A program made the position numbers and the translations under genes. A stretch of DNA of 64,000 nt from positions 62,001-126,000 of the forward strand of contig JAFEFU010000012.1 of the NCBI GenBank assembly GCA_018240425.1, given 5' to 3'. This DNA comes from Pseudomonadota bacterium. GTDB lineage: Bacteria; Pseudomonadota; Alphaproteobacteria; Rhodobacterales; Rhodobacteraceae. This document shows positions 19,676-28,026 of the stretch, in pieces (position 1 is the first letter of the stretch; each line of letters begins with the position of its first letter). The notes under the pieces were generated by a model. That model was not told where the DNA came from. It was given only the letters and a program-made list of their open reading frames with translations, and did no database searches.

Positions 19676-20545
19676 CTACGCCCTCACCAGCTTTTCATAG
19701 TCGCCTGCCACGCGCCGGACCAGGTCGCCCACCTCGAACCTGTAGTCGCCGATCTGGCCCACAGGGGTGATCTCGGCTGCGGTGCCGGTCAGCCAGCATT
19801 GCTGGAACCCGGCCAGTTCCTCGGGCATGATGTGGCGTTCGTGGACCTTGACCTGCATGTCCTTCAGCATCCCGATCACCGTCTGGCGGGTCAGGCCGTT
19901 CAGGAAGCAGTCGGCCTTGGGGGTATGGACCTCGCCGTCCTTGACGAAGAAGATGTTGGCGCCGGTCGCCTCGGCCACATAGCCGCGGTAGTCATACATC
20001 ATCGCGTCCGAACAGCCCTTGGCCTCGGCCGCGTGCTTGGACATGGTGCAGATCATGTAAAGGCCCGCCGCCTTGGCCTCGGACGGGATGGTCGCAGGGT
20101 CGGGGCGGCGCCATTTGGCGATGTCGAGCTTGGCGCCCTTCATCTTGGCGTCGCCGTAATAGTTGCCCCATTCCCAGCCGGCGACCGCCATGCGCACCGG
20201 GTTGCGCCGCGCCGACACGCCCATGTCGTCGCCCGCGCCGCGCCAGGCAACCGCGCGCACATAGGCATCGGTCCAGCCGTTGGCCTTGAGCATCGCATAC
20301 TTGGCCTCCTCGATCTGGTCGACCGAATAGGGGATGTCCATGTCGAGAAGCCGGCCCGACTTCAGCAGCCGCTCGGAATGTTCGCGACCCTTGAAGATCT
20401 TGCCGTTGTAGCAGCGCTCGCCCTCGAACACCGAGGAAGCATAGTGCAGCGCATGGGTGAGGATGTGCACCTTCGCATCACGCCAGTCGACAAGCTTGCC
20501 GTCCAACCAGATTTTGCCGTCGCGATCTTCATAGGAACCGGCCAT
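19676..20545 (-). CDS. ilvE: Branched-chain amino acid aminotransferase
   Basis: A 289-residue class IV PLP aminotransferase that converts 2-oxo acids to Leu, Ile and Val (and back), with glutamate. Family segments visible are H-A-L-H-Y-A-S-S-V-F-E-G-E-R near residue 35, the S-E-A-K-A-A-G-L-Y region with the PLP lysine, E-A-T-G-A-N-I-F and L-T-G-T-A-A-E-I-T-P-V. The second of two adjacent ATG codons (20543-20545) is best placed behind the GGAGGG site; the first is only 2 bases away from it. Regulation is probably through the large palindrome at 20576-20614 in the promoter region shared with petP. Confidence 0.95.
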   Translation of the reverse strand: MAGSYEDRDGKIWLDGKLVDWRDAKVHILTHALHYASSVFEGERCYNGKIFKGREHSERLLKSGRLLDMDIPYSVDQIEEAKYAMLKANGWTDAYVRAVAWRGAGDDMGVSARRNPVRMAVAGWEWGNYYGDAKMKGAKLDIAKWRRPDPATIPSEAKAAGLYMICTMSKHAAEAKGCSDAMMYDYRGYVAEATGANIFFVKDGEVHTPKADCFLNGLTRQTVIGMLKDMQVKVHERHIMPEELAGFQQCWLTGTAAEITPVGQIGDYRFEVGDLVRRVAGDYEKLVRA

Positions 20546-20575
20546 CATGCCCTCCAGCGTCCGATTTTGCGATTG

Positions 20576-20614
20576 TTGCGCAAGTTAGGTCCGTTTCGGA
20601 CATTAAATTGCGCA
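20576..20614. promoter_or_regulatory. Composite palindrome between ilvE and petP (candidate operator)
   Basis: A nested inverted repeat: TGCGCAA-N5-GTCCG-TTT-CGGAC-N6-TTGCGCA, total 38 bp, centred at 20595, about 50 bp upstream of the ilvE ATG and about 115 bp upstream of petP. The outer arms (TTGCGCAA) are themselves palindromic. It could bind one dimer or two. Its position relative to both genes fits a shared operator. As RNA on the ilvE strand it could also form a hairpin in the leader. Confidence 0.5.
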
Positions 20615-20642
20615 TTTGGTGACTTTCGCTAGCAATTGATTC

Positions 20643-20671
20643 TTGGAAAGTCAACATGGCTGACATAATAT
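20643..20671 (+). promoter_or_regulatory. Sigma-70-type promoter of petP-petR
   Basis: TTGGAA at 20643-20648 and TAATAT at 20666-20671 are separated by 17 bp, giving a start near 20678, about 33 nt before the petP ATG. Confidence 0.6.
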
Positions 20672-20710
20672 CGCGTTCAGGGCCGCGCGGAAACGTAATT
20701 CGGGGGTAAG

Positions 20711-21223
20711 ATGGCCGAACCTGTGGGCATGGCGAAGCCGGGTGGCGAAAACCTGCTGTTCCTGACCGACGAGCAGCTGCGCCGCGGCGCCGAAGCCATG
20801 TTCTTCGCCTATCGCGCATTCACCGCCGATCCCGACCGCATCCTCGAGAACTACCAGTATGGCCGCGCTCACCACCGGGCGATCCACTTCATCCAGCGCC
20901 AGCCCGGCCTGAACGTCAACACGCTCCTCGCGCTCCTCGGCGTCACCAAGCAGTCGCTGAACCGGGTCTTGCGCACCCTGGTCGACGACGGGCTGGTCGC
21001 GGCCAAGGTCGGCCGGCAGGACAAGCGCGAACGCCACCTGTTCCTGACCGAAAGCGGCGCGGCGCTCGAGCGCGAACTGTCGGACGCGCAGCGCAACCGG
21101 ATGCGCGCCGCCTACCGCCAGGCCGGGCCGACGGCGGTCGCCGGGTTCCGCCAGGTGCTCGAGGCGATGATGGACCCCGACCTGCGGCGCTTCTACAATC
21201 AGATGAGGGACGGCAACCCATGA
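20711..21223 (+). CDS. petP: MarR-family transcriptional regulator, PetP type
   Basis: A 170-residue winged-helix MarR regulator: a dimerisation helix at the N-terminus, a helix-turn-helix (L-N-V-N-T-L-L-A-L-L-G-V-T-K-Q-S-L-N-R-V) and the wing (K-V-G-R-Q-D-K-R-E-R-H-L-F-L-T) with conserved D-x-R. It precedes and overlaps (ATGA) an OmpR-like response regulator. That gene order, petP then petR, is known from Rhodobacter capsulatus, where the pair lies just upstream of petABC; here petABC is about 20 kb away on the other strand. PetP identity is inferred from the pairing; the exact ligand is unknown. Confidence 0.65.
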   Translation: MAEPVGMAKPGGENLLFLTDEQLRRGAEAMFFAYRAFTADPDRILENYQYGRAHHRAIHFIQRQPGLNVNTLLALLGVTKQSLNRVLRTLVDDGLVAAKVGRQDKRERHLFLTESGAALERELSDAQRNRMRAAYRQAGPTAVAGFRQVLEAMMDPDLRRFYNQMRDGNP

Positions 21224-21921
21224 CGGCGGGCACCGAGGTTCATCTTCTGATCGTCGACGACGACGAACGGATCCGCGGGCTCTTGCAGAAGTTCCTGATC
21301 AAGTACGGCTTCCTGGTGACGGCTGCGCGCGACGCCGGCCATGCCCGGCGCCTGCTGGGCGGCCTCGAGTTCGACCTGATCGTGCTGGACGTGATGATGC
21401 CGGGCGAGGATGGCATCAGCCTGACCCGCGACCTTCGGCGCAGGCTGGCGACGCCGATCCTGCTGCTTACCGCCAAGGGCGAGACTTCGGACCGGATCAC
21501 CGGGCTCGAGGCCGGCGCGGACGATTATCTGGCCAAGCCGTTCGAGCCCAAGGAGCTTCTGCTGCGGATCAACGCGATCCTGCGCCGCACGCCGACGCCG
21601 GTGGCGATCCGGGCGCCGAAGGTGCTGAATTTCGGCCCGGTCCGCTATGACGCCGACCGCGGCGAGATGTGGCGCGGCGAGGATCTGGTGCGCCTGACCG
21701 CGACCGAGGCGGCGCTGATGCGCATCCTTGCCGCGCGGCCGGGCGAGGCGGTCAGCCGGACCCAGCTTGTCGACGAGCTGGGCCGCGGCGGCGAGCCGAC
21801 GCAGGAGCGCGCGGTCGACGTGCAGATCACCCGGCTGCGCCGCAAGTTCGAATCCGATCCCAGGATGCCCCGCTATCTCCAGACCGTGCGCGGCGCGGGC
21901 TACATGCTGGCGCCCGAATAG
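21220..21921 (+). CDS. petR: OmpR-family response regulator, PetR type
   Basis: A 233-residue two-component regulator with a receiver domain (acidic D13-D15, phospho-acceptor D57 in V-L-D-V-M-M-P-G, K107 in L-A-K-P-F) and a C-terminal winged-helix DNA-binding domain (R-A-V-D-V-Q-I-T-R-L-R-R-K, ending G-A-G-Y-M-L). Overlaps petP by four bases. PetR of R. capsulatus is a response regulator needed for photosynthetic and respiratory growth; no histidine kinase is adjacent here, so the partner kinase is elsewhere or unknown. Function in this organism is inferred from the PetP-PetR pairing. Confidence 0.7.
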   Translation: MTAGTEVHLLIVDDDERIRGLLQKFLIKYGFLVTAARDAGHARRLLGGLEFDLIVLDVMMPGEDGISLTRDLRRRLATPILLLTAKGETSDRITGLEAGADDYLAKPFEPKELLLRINAILRRTPTPVAIRAPKVLNFGPVRYDADRGEMWRGEDLVRLTATEAALMRILAARPGEAVSRTQLVDELGRGGEPTQERAVDVQITRLRRKFESDPRMPRYLQTVRGAGYMLAPE

Positions 21922-21978
21922 GCGCGCCGGGGCCTGCGGGTATTCGGGCATGGAACAGCCGGCAGCGGAGCCTGCGAA

Positions 21979-22911
21979 ATGACCACCGTTCTTCTGACCC
22001 ACCCTGCCGGACTCGACCATGAGACCCCGCGCGGCCACCCAGAACGGGCGGCGCGGCTGGAGGCGATCCTGGCCGCTCTCGAGGAGGGGCGGTTCGCGGG
22101 CCTTGACCGCCGCGCCGCGCCCCTGGCCCCGGAGGAGGAACTGTTGCGCTGCCATGCGCCGGACCATCTGGACCGGCTGCGCGCCCTGCGCCCGGCGCGG
22201 GGTATCGTGGCGCTGGACGGCGATACATTCATTTCGCCCGCAACCTGGGAGGCGGCGCTGCGGGCGGTGGGCGCGGCCGGCGCCGCCGTCGATGCGGTGC
22301 TGGCGGGCGAGGCCGCCAACGCCTTTGTCGCCATGCGCCCGCCCGGCCATCATGCCGAGCGCGACCGGGCGATGGGCTTCTGCCTGTTCTCGACCGTGGC
22401 GATCGCGGCGAAACGGGCGCTGGATCGCCACGGCCTGCCCCGCGTCGCTGTCCTCGACTTCGACGTGCATCACGGCAATGGCACCCAGGACTGCCTGTGG
22501 GACGAGGCGCGGGCAATGGTCGTCTCGTCGCACCAGATGCCGCTCTATCCCGGAACCGGGCACCCGGACGAGATGGGCGCGCATGGGCAGATCCTGAACC
22601 TGCCGCTGGCGCCCGGATCCGGCAGGCAGGCCATGCGCGGCGCCTGGCAGGCGGCGCTGGCAAAGGTGCGCGCCTTCGCGCCCGACCTGCTTCTGGTCAG
22701 CGCGGGGTTTGATGCCCACCGCGACGACCCGCTGGGCGGTCTGGCCTGGACCGGGGACGACTTCGCCTGGCTGACCGGCGCGATCTGCGACCTTGCCGAC
22801 GATTGCTGCGGCGCGCGGGTGGTATCCGTTCTGGAGGGTGGCTATGATCTTGACGCGCTTGCGGCCTCGGTCGCGGTGCATGTCGGAACATTGATGGAGC
22901 GGGGCGCATGA
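21979..22911 (+). CDS. Histone deacetylase family protein (acetylpolyamine amidohydrolase-like)
   Basis: A 310-residue zinc amidohydrolase of the arginase/deacetylase fold that removes acetyl groups from lysine-like substrates. Signature residues are R-P-P-G-H-H-A, D160-F-D162-V-H164-H-G-N-G-T-Q and G-F-D245-A-H-R-D-D-P-L-G, with D162, H164 and D245 as the zinc ligands. Real bacterial substrates include acetylpolyamines, acetoin-related compounds and acetylated proteins; none can be chosen from sequence. The stop overlaps the ATG of xseB, and the operon continues with ispA and dxs. Confidence 0.9.
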   Translation: MTTVLLTHPAGLDHETPRGHPERAARLEAILAALEEGRFAGLDRRAAPLAPEEELLRCHAPDHLDRLRALRPARGIVALDGDTFISPATWEAALRAVGAAGAAVDAVLAGEAANAFVAMRPPGHHAERDRAMGFCLFSTVAIAAKRALDRHGLPRVAVLDFDVHHGNGTQDCLWDEARAMVVSSHQMPLYPGTGHPDEMGAHGQILNLPLAPGSGRQAMRGAWQAALAKVRAFAPDLLLVSAGFDAHRDDPLGGLAWTGDDFAWLTGAICDLADDCCGARVVSVLEGGYDLDALAASVAVHVGTLMERGA

Positions 22912-23144
22912 GCGACGGCAGGGAAGTGACGTTCGAGGCGGCGATGGCCGAACTTGAGGATGTCGTGCGCAAGCTTGAATCCGGCAGCGTCGAACTGGAA
23001 AAGTCGATCGAGCTTTATGAACGCGGTGCCGCGCTGAAGGCGCTCTGCGAGAAGAAGCTGAAAGAGGCCGAAGAGCGCGTCGAGAAGATCACGCTGGGGG
23101 CGTCGGGCAACCCGGTGGGCACCGCCCCGGCCGAAGGTCTCTGA
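22908..23144 (+). CDS. xseB: Exonuclease VII small subunit
   Basis: A 78-residue protein of two long helices, the XseB signature (F-E-A-A-M-A-E-L-E-D-V-V-R-K-L-E, then S-V-E-L-E-K-S-I-E-L-Y-E-R-G). It binds XseA to form exonuclease VII, which degrades single-stranded DNA from both ends. It overlaps the preceding deacetylase-like gene by four bases, and ispA starts with no gap, a typical xseB-ispA-dxs arrangement. xseA is not in the window. Confidence 0.95.
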   Translation: MSDGREVTFEAAMAELEDVVRKLESGSVELEKSIELYERGAALKALCEKKLKEAEERVEKITLGASGNPVGTAPAEGL

Positions 23145-23999
23145 GTGTTCGCCGAACGACTGCTGGCGGCGCAGCGCGCCGTCCAGCACCGCCTGGATGC
23201 TTCCCTTGCCGACCGCGCCGACGTGCCGGTCGTCCGTGCCATGCGCTACGCGCTGCGCGGCGGCAAGCGGCTGCGCGCCTTCCTTGTGCTGGAATCGGCG
23301 GCGCTTCACGGGATCGGCGATGCCCTTTCGGCGGCGGCGGCGGTCGAGGCGCTGCACGCCTATTCGCTGGTCCATGACGACCTGCCCTGCATGGACGACG
23401 ACGACCTGCGCCGCGGCCAGCCCACCGTCCATGTCCGCTGGGACGAGGCGACGGCGGTTCTTGCCGGCGATGCCTTGCAGACCCTGGCGTTCGAGCTCTG
23501 CTGCGACCCCGCCCTCGGCCCCCGCCGCATCGACCTGGTCACCGCGCTTGCCCGCGCCTCGGGCGCCGAAGGGATGGTCCTGGGCCAGGCCCTCGACATC
23601 GCGGCCGAGGCGGCGGCGGCGCCGCTGACGCTGGACGAGATCACCCGGCTTCAGTCGGGCAAGACCGGGGCGCTGATCTCGTTCGCCGCCGAAGCGGGGG
23701 CGATCCTCGCCGGCGCCGATCGCTCGGCGCTTGCCGCCTATGCGCAGGCCCTGGGGCTGGCTTTCCAGATCGCCGACGACATCCTTGACGTGAGCGGCGA
23801 TCCCGCCAAGACCGGCAAGCGGCTGGGCAAGGATGCGGGCGCCGGCAAAGCCACGTTCGTCTCGCTTCTCGGCCTCGACGCGGCGCGGGCGCGGGCGCAT
23901 GATCTGGTCCGGCAGGCCGAGGCGGCACTTGCCGGATATGGCCCCGCGGCAGACGGCTTGAGGCAGGCCGCGCATTTCGTTATCCAGCGCGAAAGCTGA
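23145..23999 (+). CDS. ispA: Polyprenyl (geranyl/farnesyl) diphosphate synthase
   Basis: A 284-residue trans-prenyltransferase that joins IPP to allylic diphosphates to make farnesyl diphosphate for quinones, carotenoids and undecaprenol. Both aspartate-rich motifs that chelate Mg are present: D78-D-L-P-C-M-D-D-D-D (eubacterial type II, two extra residues) and D211-D-I-L-D. Start is a GTG at 23145, directly after the xseB stop. Lies immediately upstream of dxs, which supplies the first step of the same pathway. Confidence 0.93.
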   Translation: MFAERLLAAQRAVQHRLDASLADRADVPVVRAMRYALRGGKRLRAFLVLESAALHGIGDALSAAAAVEALHAYSLVHDDLPCMDDDDLRRGQPTVHVRWDEATAVLAGDALQTLAFELCCDPALGPRRIDLVTALARASGAEGMVLGQALDIAAEAAAAPLTLDEITRLQSGKTGALISFAAEAGAILAGADRSALAAYAQALGLAFQIADDILDVSGDPAKTGKRLGKDAGAGKATFVSLLGLDAARARAHDLVRQAEAALAGYGPAADGLRQAAHFVIQRES

Positions 24000-24008
24000 A
24001 AGGTTGCG

Positions 24009-25922
24009 ATGAGCGAGCGCCCCCCCACCCCCACCCTCGACCGCGTCAGGGTGCCCTCGGACCTCAGGGGCTTGAGCGACCGCGACCTCGCGGTGCTGGC
24101 CGACGAACTGCGCGCCGAGACGATCAGCGCCGTGTCGGTCACCGGGGGGCATCTGGGCGCGGGCCTTGGCGTGGTCGAACTGACCGTGGCGCTCCATGCG
24201 GTGTTCGACACGCCGCGCGACAAGCTGATCTGGGACGTGGGCCACCAGTGCTATCCCCACAAGATCCTGACCGGGCGCCGCGACCGCATCCGTACGCTGC
24301 GCCAGAAGGGCGGGCTGTCGGGCTTCACCAAACGCTCGGAAAGCCCTTATGACCCGTTCGGGGCGGCCCATTCCTCGACCTCGATCTCGGCCGCGCTCGG
24401 CTTTGCGGCCGCCCGCGACCTCGGCGGCGACCCGGGCGACGCGATCGCGGTGATCGGCGACGGCGCGATGAGCGCCGGCATGGCCTACGAGGCGCTGAAC
24501 AACGCCGGCCACCTGAAAAAGCGCCTGTTCGTCATCCTGAACGACAATGAGATGTCGATCGCGCCGCCGGTGGGCGCCATGTCCGCCTATCTGACGCGGC
24601 TCTATACCGAAGGCCCGTTCCAGGAGCTGAAGGCAGCGGCCAAGGGCGCGGTCAGCCTGTTGCCCGGGCCGCTGCAGGAAGGGGCGCGGCGGGCCAAGGA
24701 CATGCTGAAAGGCATGGCGCTGGGCGGCACCCTCTTCGAGGAGCTGGGCTTTTCCTATGTCGGGCCGATCGACGGGCACGACATGGACATGCTTCTGTCG
24801 GTGCTCCGCACGGTCAAGGCGCGGGCGACCGGGCCGATGCTCATCCATGTGCTGACCAGGAAGGGCAAGGGCTATCCGCCGGCCGAACAGGCTGCCGACA
24901 AGGGTCACGCCACCGCCAAGTTCGACGTGGTGACGGGCGAGCAGAAAAAGGCTGCGTCCAACGCGCCCTCCTACACCAAGGTCTTTGCCCAGAGCCTGAT
25001 CAAGGAGGCGACCCGCGACGACCGGATCGTGGCGATCACCGCCGCCATGCCGGACGGCACCGGGCTGAACCTCTTCGCCGAACGCTTTCCGCGCCGCTGT
25101 TTTGATGTGGGCATTGCCGAACAGCATGCCGTGACCTTTGCCGCCGGGCTGGCCGCCGGGGGAATGAAGCCCTTCTGCGCGCTTTACTCGACCTTCCTGC
25201 AACGGGGTTACGATCAGGTCGTGCATGACGTGGCGATCCAGCGCCTGCCGGTGCGTTTCCCCATCGACCGCGCCGGGCTGGTCGGCGCCGACGGGGCGAC
25301 GCACGCCGGGGCCTTCGACATCGCCTATCTCGCCAACCTGCCCGATTTCGTGGTGATGGCCGCGGCGGACGAGGCCGAGCTGGTGCACATGGTCGCCACG
25401 GCTGCGGCCATCGACGACCGGCCCTCGGCCTTCCGCTTTCCGCGCGGCGACGGGGTCGGGGTCGAACTGCCCGAACGCGGCCAGCCGCTGGAGATCGGCC
25501 GCGGCCGCATCGTCGCCGAAGGCGGCCGCGTCGCGATCCTGTCGTTCGGCACCCGCCTGGCCGAGGTTCTGAAGGCCCGCGAGTCGCTGGCAGGCCGCGG
25601 CCTCGCCCCGACCGTCGCTGACGCGCGCTTTGCCAAGCCCTTGGACCGCGACCTGATCCTGCAACTCGCGCGCGACCACGAGGCGCTGATCTGCGTCGAG
25701 GAAGGCGCCATCGGCGGCTTTGGCAGCCATGTGGCGCAATTGCTGGCCGAGGAAGGCATCTTCGACCGCGGCCTGAAGTTCCGCTCGATGGTGCTCCCCG
25801 ACATCTTCATCGATCAGGCCAGCCCCGAGGACATGTATGCGGTGGCCGGCATGAACGCCCCCCAGATCGAGGCGAAGGTGCTGGAGGTGCTGGGGGTGGC
25901 GAGGGTGGCGCAGAGAGCATAA
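24009..25922 (+). CDS. dxs: 1-deoxy-D-xylulose-5-phosphate synthase
   Basis: A 637-residue thiamine-diphosphate enzyme that condenses pyruvate and glyceraldehyde-3-phosphate, the committing step of the non-mevalonate isoprenoid pathway. The TPP motif [18 protein letters not shown] is visible near residue 155, with the catalytic H-S-S-T-S region just before it and the [15 protein letters not shown] segment in the second domain. It is preceded by AGGTTGCGATG. With ispA, thiamine uptake genes (thiBPQ) elsewhere in the window supply its cofactor. A low-GC Mrr gene follows directly. Confidence 0.97.
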   Translation: MSERPPTPTLDRVRVPSDLRGLSDRDLAVLADELRAETISAVSVTGGHLGAGLGVVELTVALHAVFDTPRDKLIWDVGHQCYPHKILTGRRDRIRTLRQKGGLSGFTKRSESPYDPFGAAHSSTSISAALGFAAARDLGGDPGDAIAVIGDGAMSAGMAYEALNNAGHLKKRLFVILNDNEMSIAPPVGAMSAYLTRLYTEGPFQELKAAAKGAVSLLPGPLQEGARRAKDMLKGMALGGTLFEELGFSYVGPIDGHDMDMLLSVLRTVKARATGPMLIHVLTRKGKGYPPAEQAADKGHATAKFDVVTGEQKKAASNAPSYTKVFAQSLIKEATRDDRIVAITAAMPDGTGLNLFAERFPRRCFDVGIAEQHAVTFAAGLAAGGMKPFCALYSTFLQRGYDQVVHDVAIQRLPVRFPIDRAGLVGADGATHAGAFDIAYLANLPDFVVMAAADEAELVHMVATAAAIDDRPSAFRFPRGDGVGVELPERGQPLEIGRGRIVAEGGRVAILSFGTRLAEVLKARESLAGRGLAPTVADARFAKPLDRDLILQLARDHEALICVEEGAIGGFGSHVAQLLAEEGIFDRGLKFRSMVLPDIFIDQASPEDMYAVAGMNAPQIEAKVLEVLGVARVAQRA

Positions 25923-25925
25923 CGA

Positions 25926-26858
25926 ATGTCTATTCCTGATTATGAGACGATGATGCGCCCATTTCTCGCTGCTATAGCGGAAGGCGCCAGAAACGTTTCC
26001 GAAGCGATTCCGGCTTTGAAATTGGCGTTCGACATTTCGGATACCGAAGCGGAGGAGATGCTGCCGAGCGGGCGGATAACAGTCTTGGCAAGCCGGGCCC
26101 ATTGGGCGAGGACATACCTTTCCAGTGCAGGTTGCCTTACCAGCCCCAAACGCAACCTGCATATCATTACTGATCGTGGACGCGAACTTCTCAAATCCAA
26201 CCTTTCACGAATTGACAACGCGACCCTTGACCAGTTCCCCGAGTTTGTTGCTTGGCGCGCAAAGTCCGCCGCGGAAAAAGACGCGGCTCTTGCATCTCCC
26301 GATCAAGTCGGAAAGGCGAATGCCACTGCCTCAAAGACGCCGGAGGATTTGATCGAAACGGCGTATGCTGAGATCGAGGCTGTCCTTGCTGGCGAAATTA
26401 TCGCAGCAGTCCAGAGTCTTTCTCCGCAGCAATTCGAGCAGCTCATCGTCGATCTGCTCCTCGCAATGGGCTATGGCGGCGGCGATCCGACGATGGGCGA
26501 CCGTATCGGGAAGTCCGGCGACGGTGGAATTGATGGAATCATCAATGAAGATGCGCTTGGCCTGGATGCGGTTTATGTCCAAGCCAAACGCTATGCGTCC
26601 GAATCCAAGATCGGGCGACCCGCCCTTCAGGCATTCGTTGGATCATTGACAGGTGAGGGCGCGACAAAGGGTGTATTCGTCACGACCTCGGATTTTTCGA
26701 AGGAAGCGCGAGAATATCTGAACAAAGTTCAGCACCGAATAGTCCTTGTGAATGGTGATCGGCTCGCGCGACTGATGATCCAGCATGAAGTCGGCGTCCG
26801 TGCGCGGAAGGCATATGTTCTGCGCACGGTTGATGAGGATTACTTCTCACAAGTGTGA
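25926..26858 (+). CDS. mrr: Mrr-type restriction endonuclease (type IV-like)
   Basis: A 310-residue protein with an N-terminal winged-helix domain (Mrr_N-like, residues ~1-95) and a C-terminal nuclease of the PD-(D/E)xK/QxK type. The active-site signature is G-D-G-G-I-D203-G with Q219-A-K221-R, matching the D...QxK of Mrr proteins, which cut modified DNA. It stands alone: no methyltransferase or specificity gene is adjacent. It begins 3 bp after dxs with no clear ribosome site (only GAGAGC) and has lower GC and different codon use, signs of horizontal gain. Function against foreign DNA is a family inference. Confidence 0.82.
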   Translation: MSIPDYETMMRPFLAAIAEGARNVSEAIPALKLAFDISDTEAEEMLPSGRITVLASRAHWARTYLSSAGCLTSPKRNLHIITDRGRELLKSNLSRIDNATLDQFPEFVAWRAKSAAEKDAALASPDQVGKANATASKTPEDLIETAYAEIEAVLAGEIIAAVQSLSPQQFEQLIVDLLLAMGYGGGDPTMGDRIGKSGDGGIDGIINEDALGLDAVYVQAKRYASESKIGRPALQAFVGSLTGEGATKGVFVTTSDFSKEAREYLNKVQHRIVLVNGDRLARLMIQHEVGVRARKAYVLRTVDEDYFSQV

Positions 26859-26888
26859 GGGCAGCGGCCTCGCCCCCTTCGTCGCTCG

Positions 26889-27392
26889 TCAGGCTGCCGT
26901 CCGCGGCAGCCGCCAGCCCCGCCTTGGAAAATGGCAGGTGTAGCCGTTCGGGATGCGTTCCAGATAGTCCTGATGCTCGGGCTCGGCCTGCCAGAACGCC
27001 CCCGCCGCCTTCACTTCGGTCACCACCCTGCCCGGCCACAGGCCCGAGGCGTTCACGTCGGCGATGGTGGCCAGCGCCTCGTCGCGCTGCGCGTCCGAGG
27101 TGAAATAGATGCCCGAACGGTAGGAGGGGCCGAGGTCGTTGCCCTGGCGGTTCAGGGTCGTCGGGTCGTGGATCTGGAAGAAGAATTCCAGGATCTGCCG
27201 GAAACTCAGTCTCGCCGGGTCGAAGATCACCTCGATCGCCTCGGCGTGGGTACCGTGGTTGCGGTAGGTGGCGTTGGCCACGTCGCCGCCGGTGTAGCCC
27301 ACCCGGGTCGCGATCACGCCCGGCATGCGGCGGATCAGATCCTGCATCCCCCAGAAGCAGCCGCCAGCCAGTATCGCGGTTTCCTGCGCCAT
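26889..27392 (-). CDS. msrA: Peptide methionine-(S)-sulfoxide reductase
   Basis: A 167-residue MsrA that reduces the S epimer of methionine sulfoxide in proteins. The active site G-G-C12-F-W-G is present near the N-terminus, and the Y-R-S-G-I-Y substrate stretch (in S-Y-R-S-G-I-Y-F) and H-Q-D-Y-L segment follow. The start ATG at 27390-27392 overlaps the stop of msrB (ATGA), so the pair are co-translated. A rather long C-terminus rich in basic residues ([11 protein letters not shown]) ends the protein. Confidence 0.95.
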   Translation of the reverse strand: MAQETAILAGGCFWGMQDLIRRMPGVIATRVGYTGGDVANATYRNHGTHAEAIEVIFDPARLSFRQILEFFFQIHDPTTLNRQGNDLGPSYRSGIYFTSDAQRDEALATIADVNASGLWPGRVVTEVKAAGAFWQAEPEHQDYLERIPNGYTCHFPRRGWRLPRTAA

Positions 27393-27853
27393 CACTTGCC
27401 TCCTCTGATCCTGTCCACGAACTCTCCGTATCCCTCGGCCGCCAGCCGGTCGAGTGGGATGAAGCGCAAGGACGCCGAGTTGATGCAATAGCGCAGGCCG
27501 CCCTGGTCGCGCGGGCCGTCCGTGAACACATGGCCCAGATGGCTGTCGCCGTGGTGCGAACGGACCTCGGTGCGGAGCATGCCGTGCGTGGTGTCGTGGA
27601 ATTCGTCGACGTGGCCGGCCTCGACCGGTCGGGTAAAGCTCGGCCAGCCGCAGTGGCTGTCGAACTTGTCGTCCGAGGAAAACAGGGGTTCGCCCGACAC
27701 GACATCGACATAAAGGCCGGGTTCCTTGTGGTCCCAGAATTCGCCGGTGAAGGGCCGTTCGGTGCCGTCGGTCTGGGTGACGCGGAACTGTTCGGGGGTC
27801 AGGCGGGCGATGGCGTCTTCGGTCTTGGCGTAGGATTTCGTCGTGGTGGACAT
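27392..27853 (-). CDS. msrB: Peptide methionine-(R)-sulfoxide reductase
   Basis: A 153-residue MsrB that repairs the R epimer of methionine sulfoxide. Conserved blocks are [23 protein letters not shown], and the catalytic R-Y-C-I-N-S-A-S-L near the C-terminus. The structural zinc Cys pairs are missing (the sequence reads S-G-E-P-L-F where a CxxC would be), so it is a zinc-free MsrB. With msrA overlapping downstream, it covers both sulfoxide epimers. Start ATG 27851-27853 has a GGGAGACG ribosome site. Confidence 0.94.
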   Translation of the reverse strand: MSTTTKSYAKTEDAIARLTPEQFRVTQTDGTERPFTGEFWDHKEPGLYVDVVSGEPLFSSDDKFDSHCGWPSFTRPVEAGHVDEFHDTTHGMLRTEVRSHHGDSHLGHVFTDGPRDQGGLRYCINSASLRFIPLDRLAAEGYGEFVDRIRGGK

Positions 27854-28026
27854 GTCGTCTCCCTCTCTGGCCGGTCATGCTGCGGCGATATGGCGCAGAA
27901 AGAAAGCCCGGCAACCCTTTGCTTCACCCGATCACGCCAGTTTGTGCCGGCGCGCGGAATTGACTGGACGGATCGCGCGGGCGGGCGCAGCCTCGCGCCG
28001 CGAACCAGGACGCGAAGGGGGACGCC

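Noticed and set aside
22842..26162. A 1106-codon open frame on the minus strand opposite xseB, ispA and dxs.
   Set aside because: Low-complexity composition typical of an antisense shadow; the plus strand genes carry catalytic motifs.
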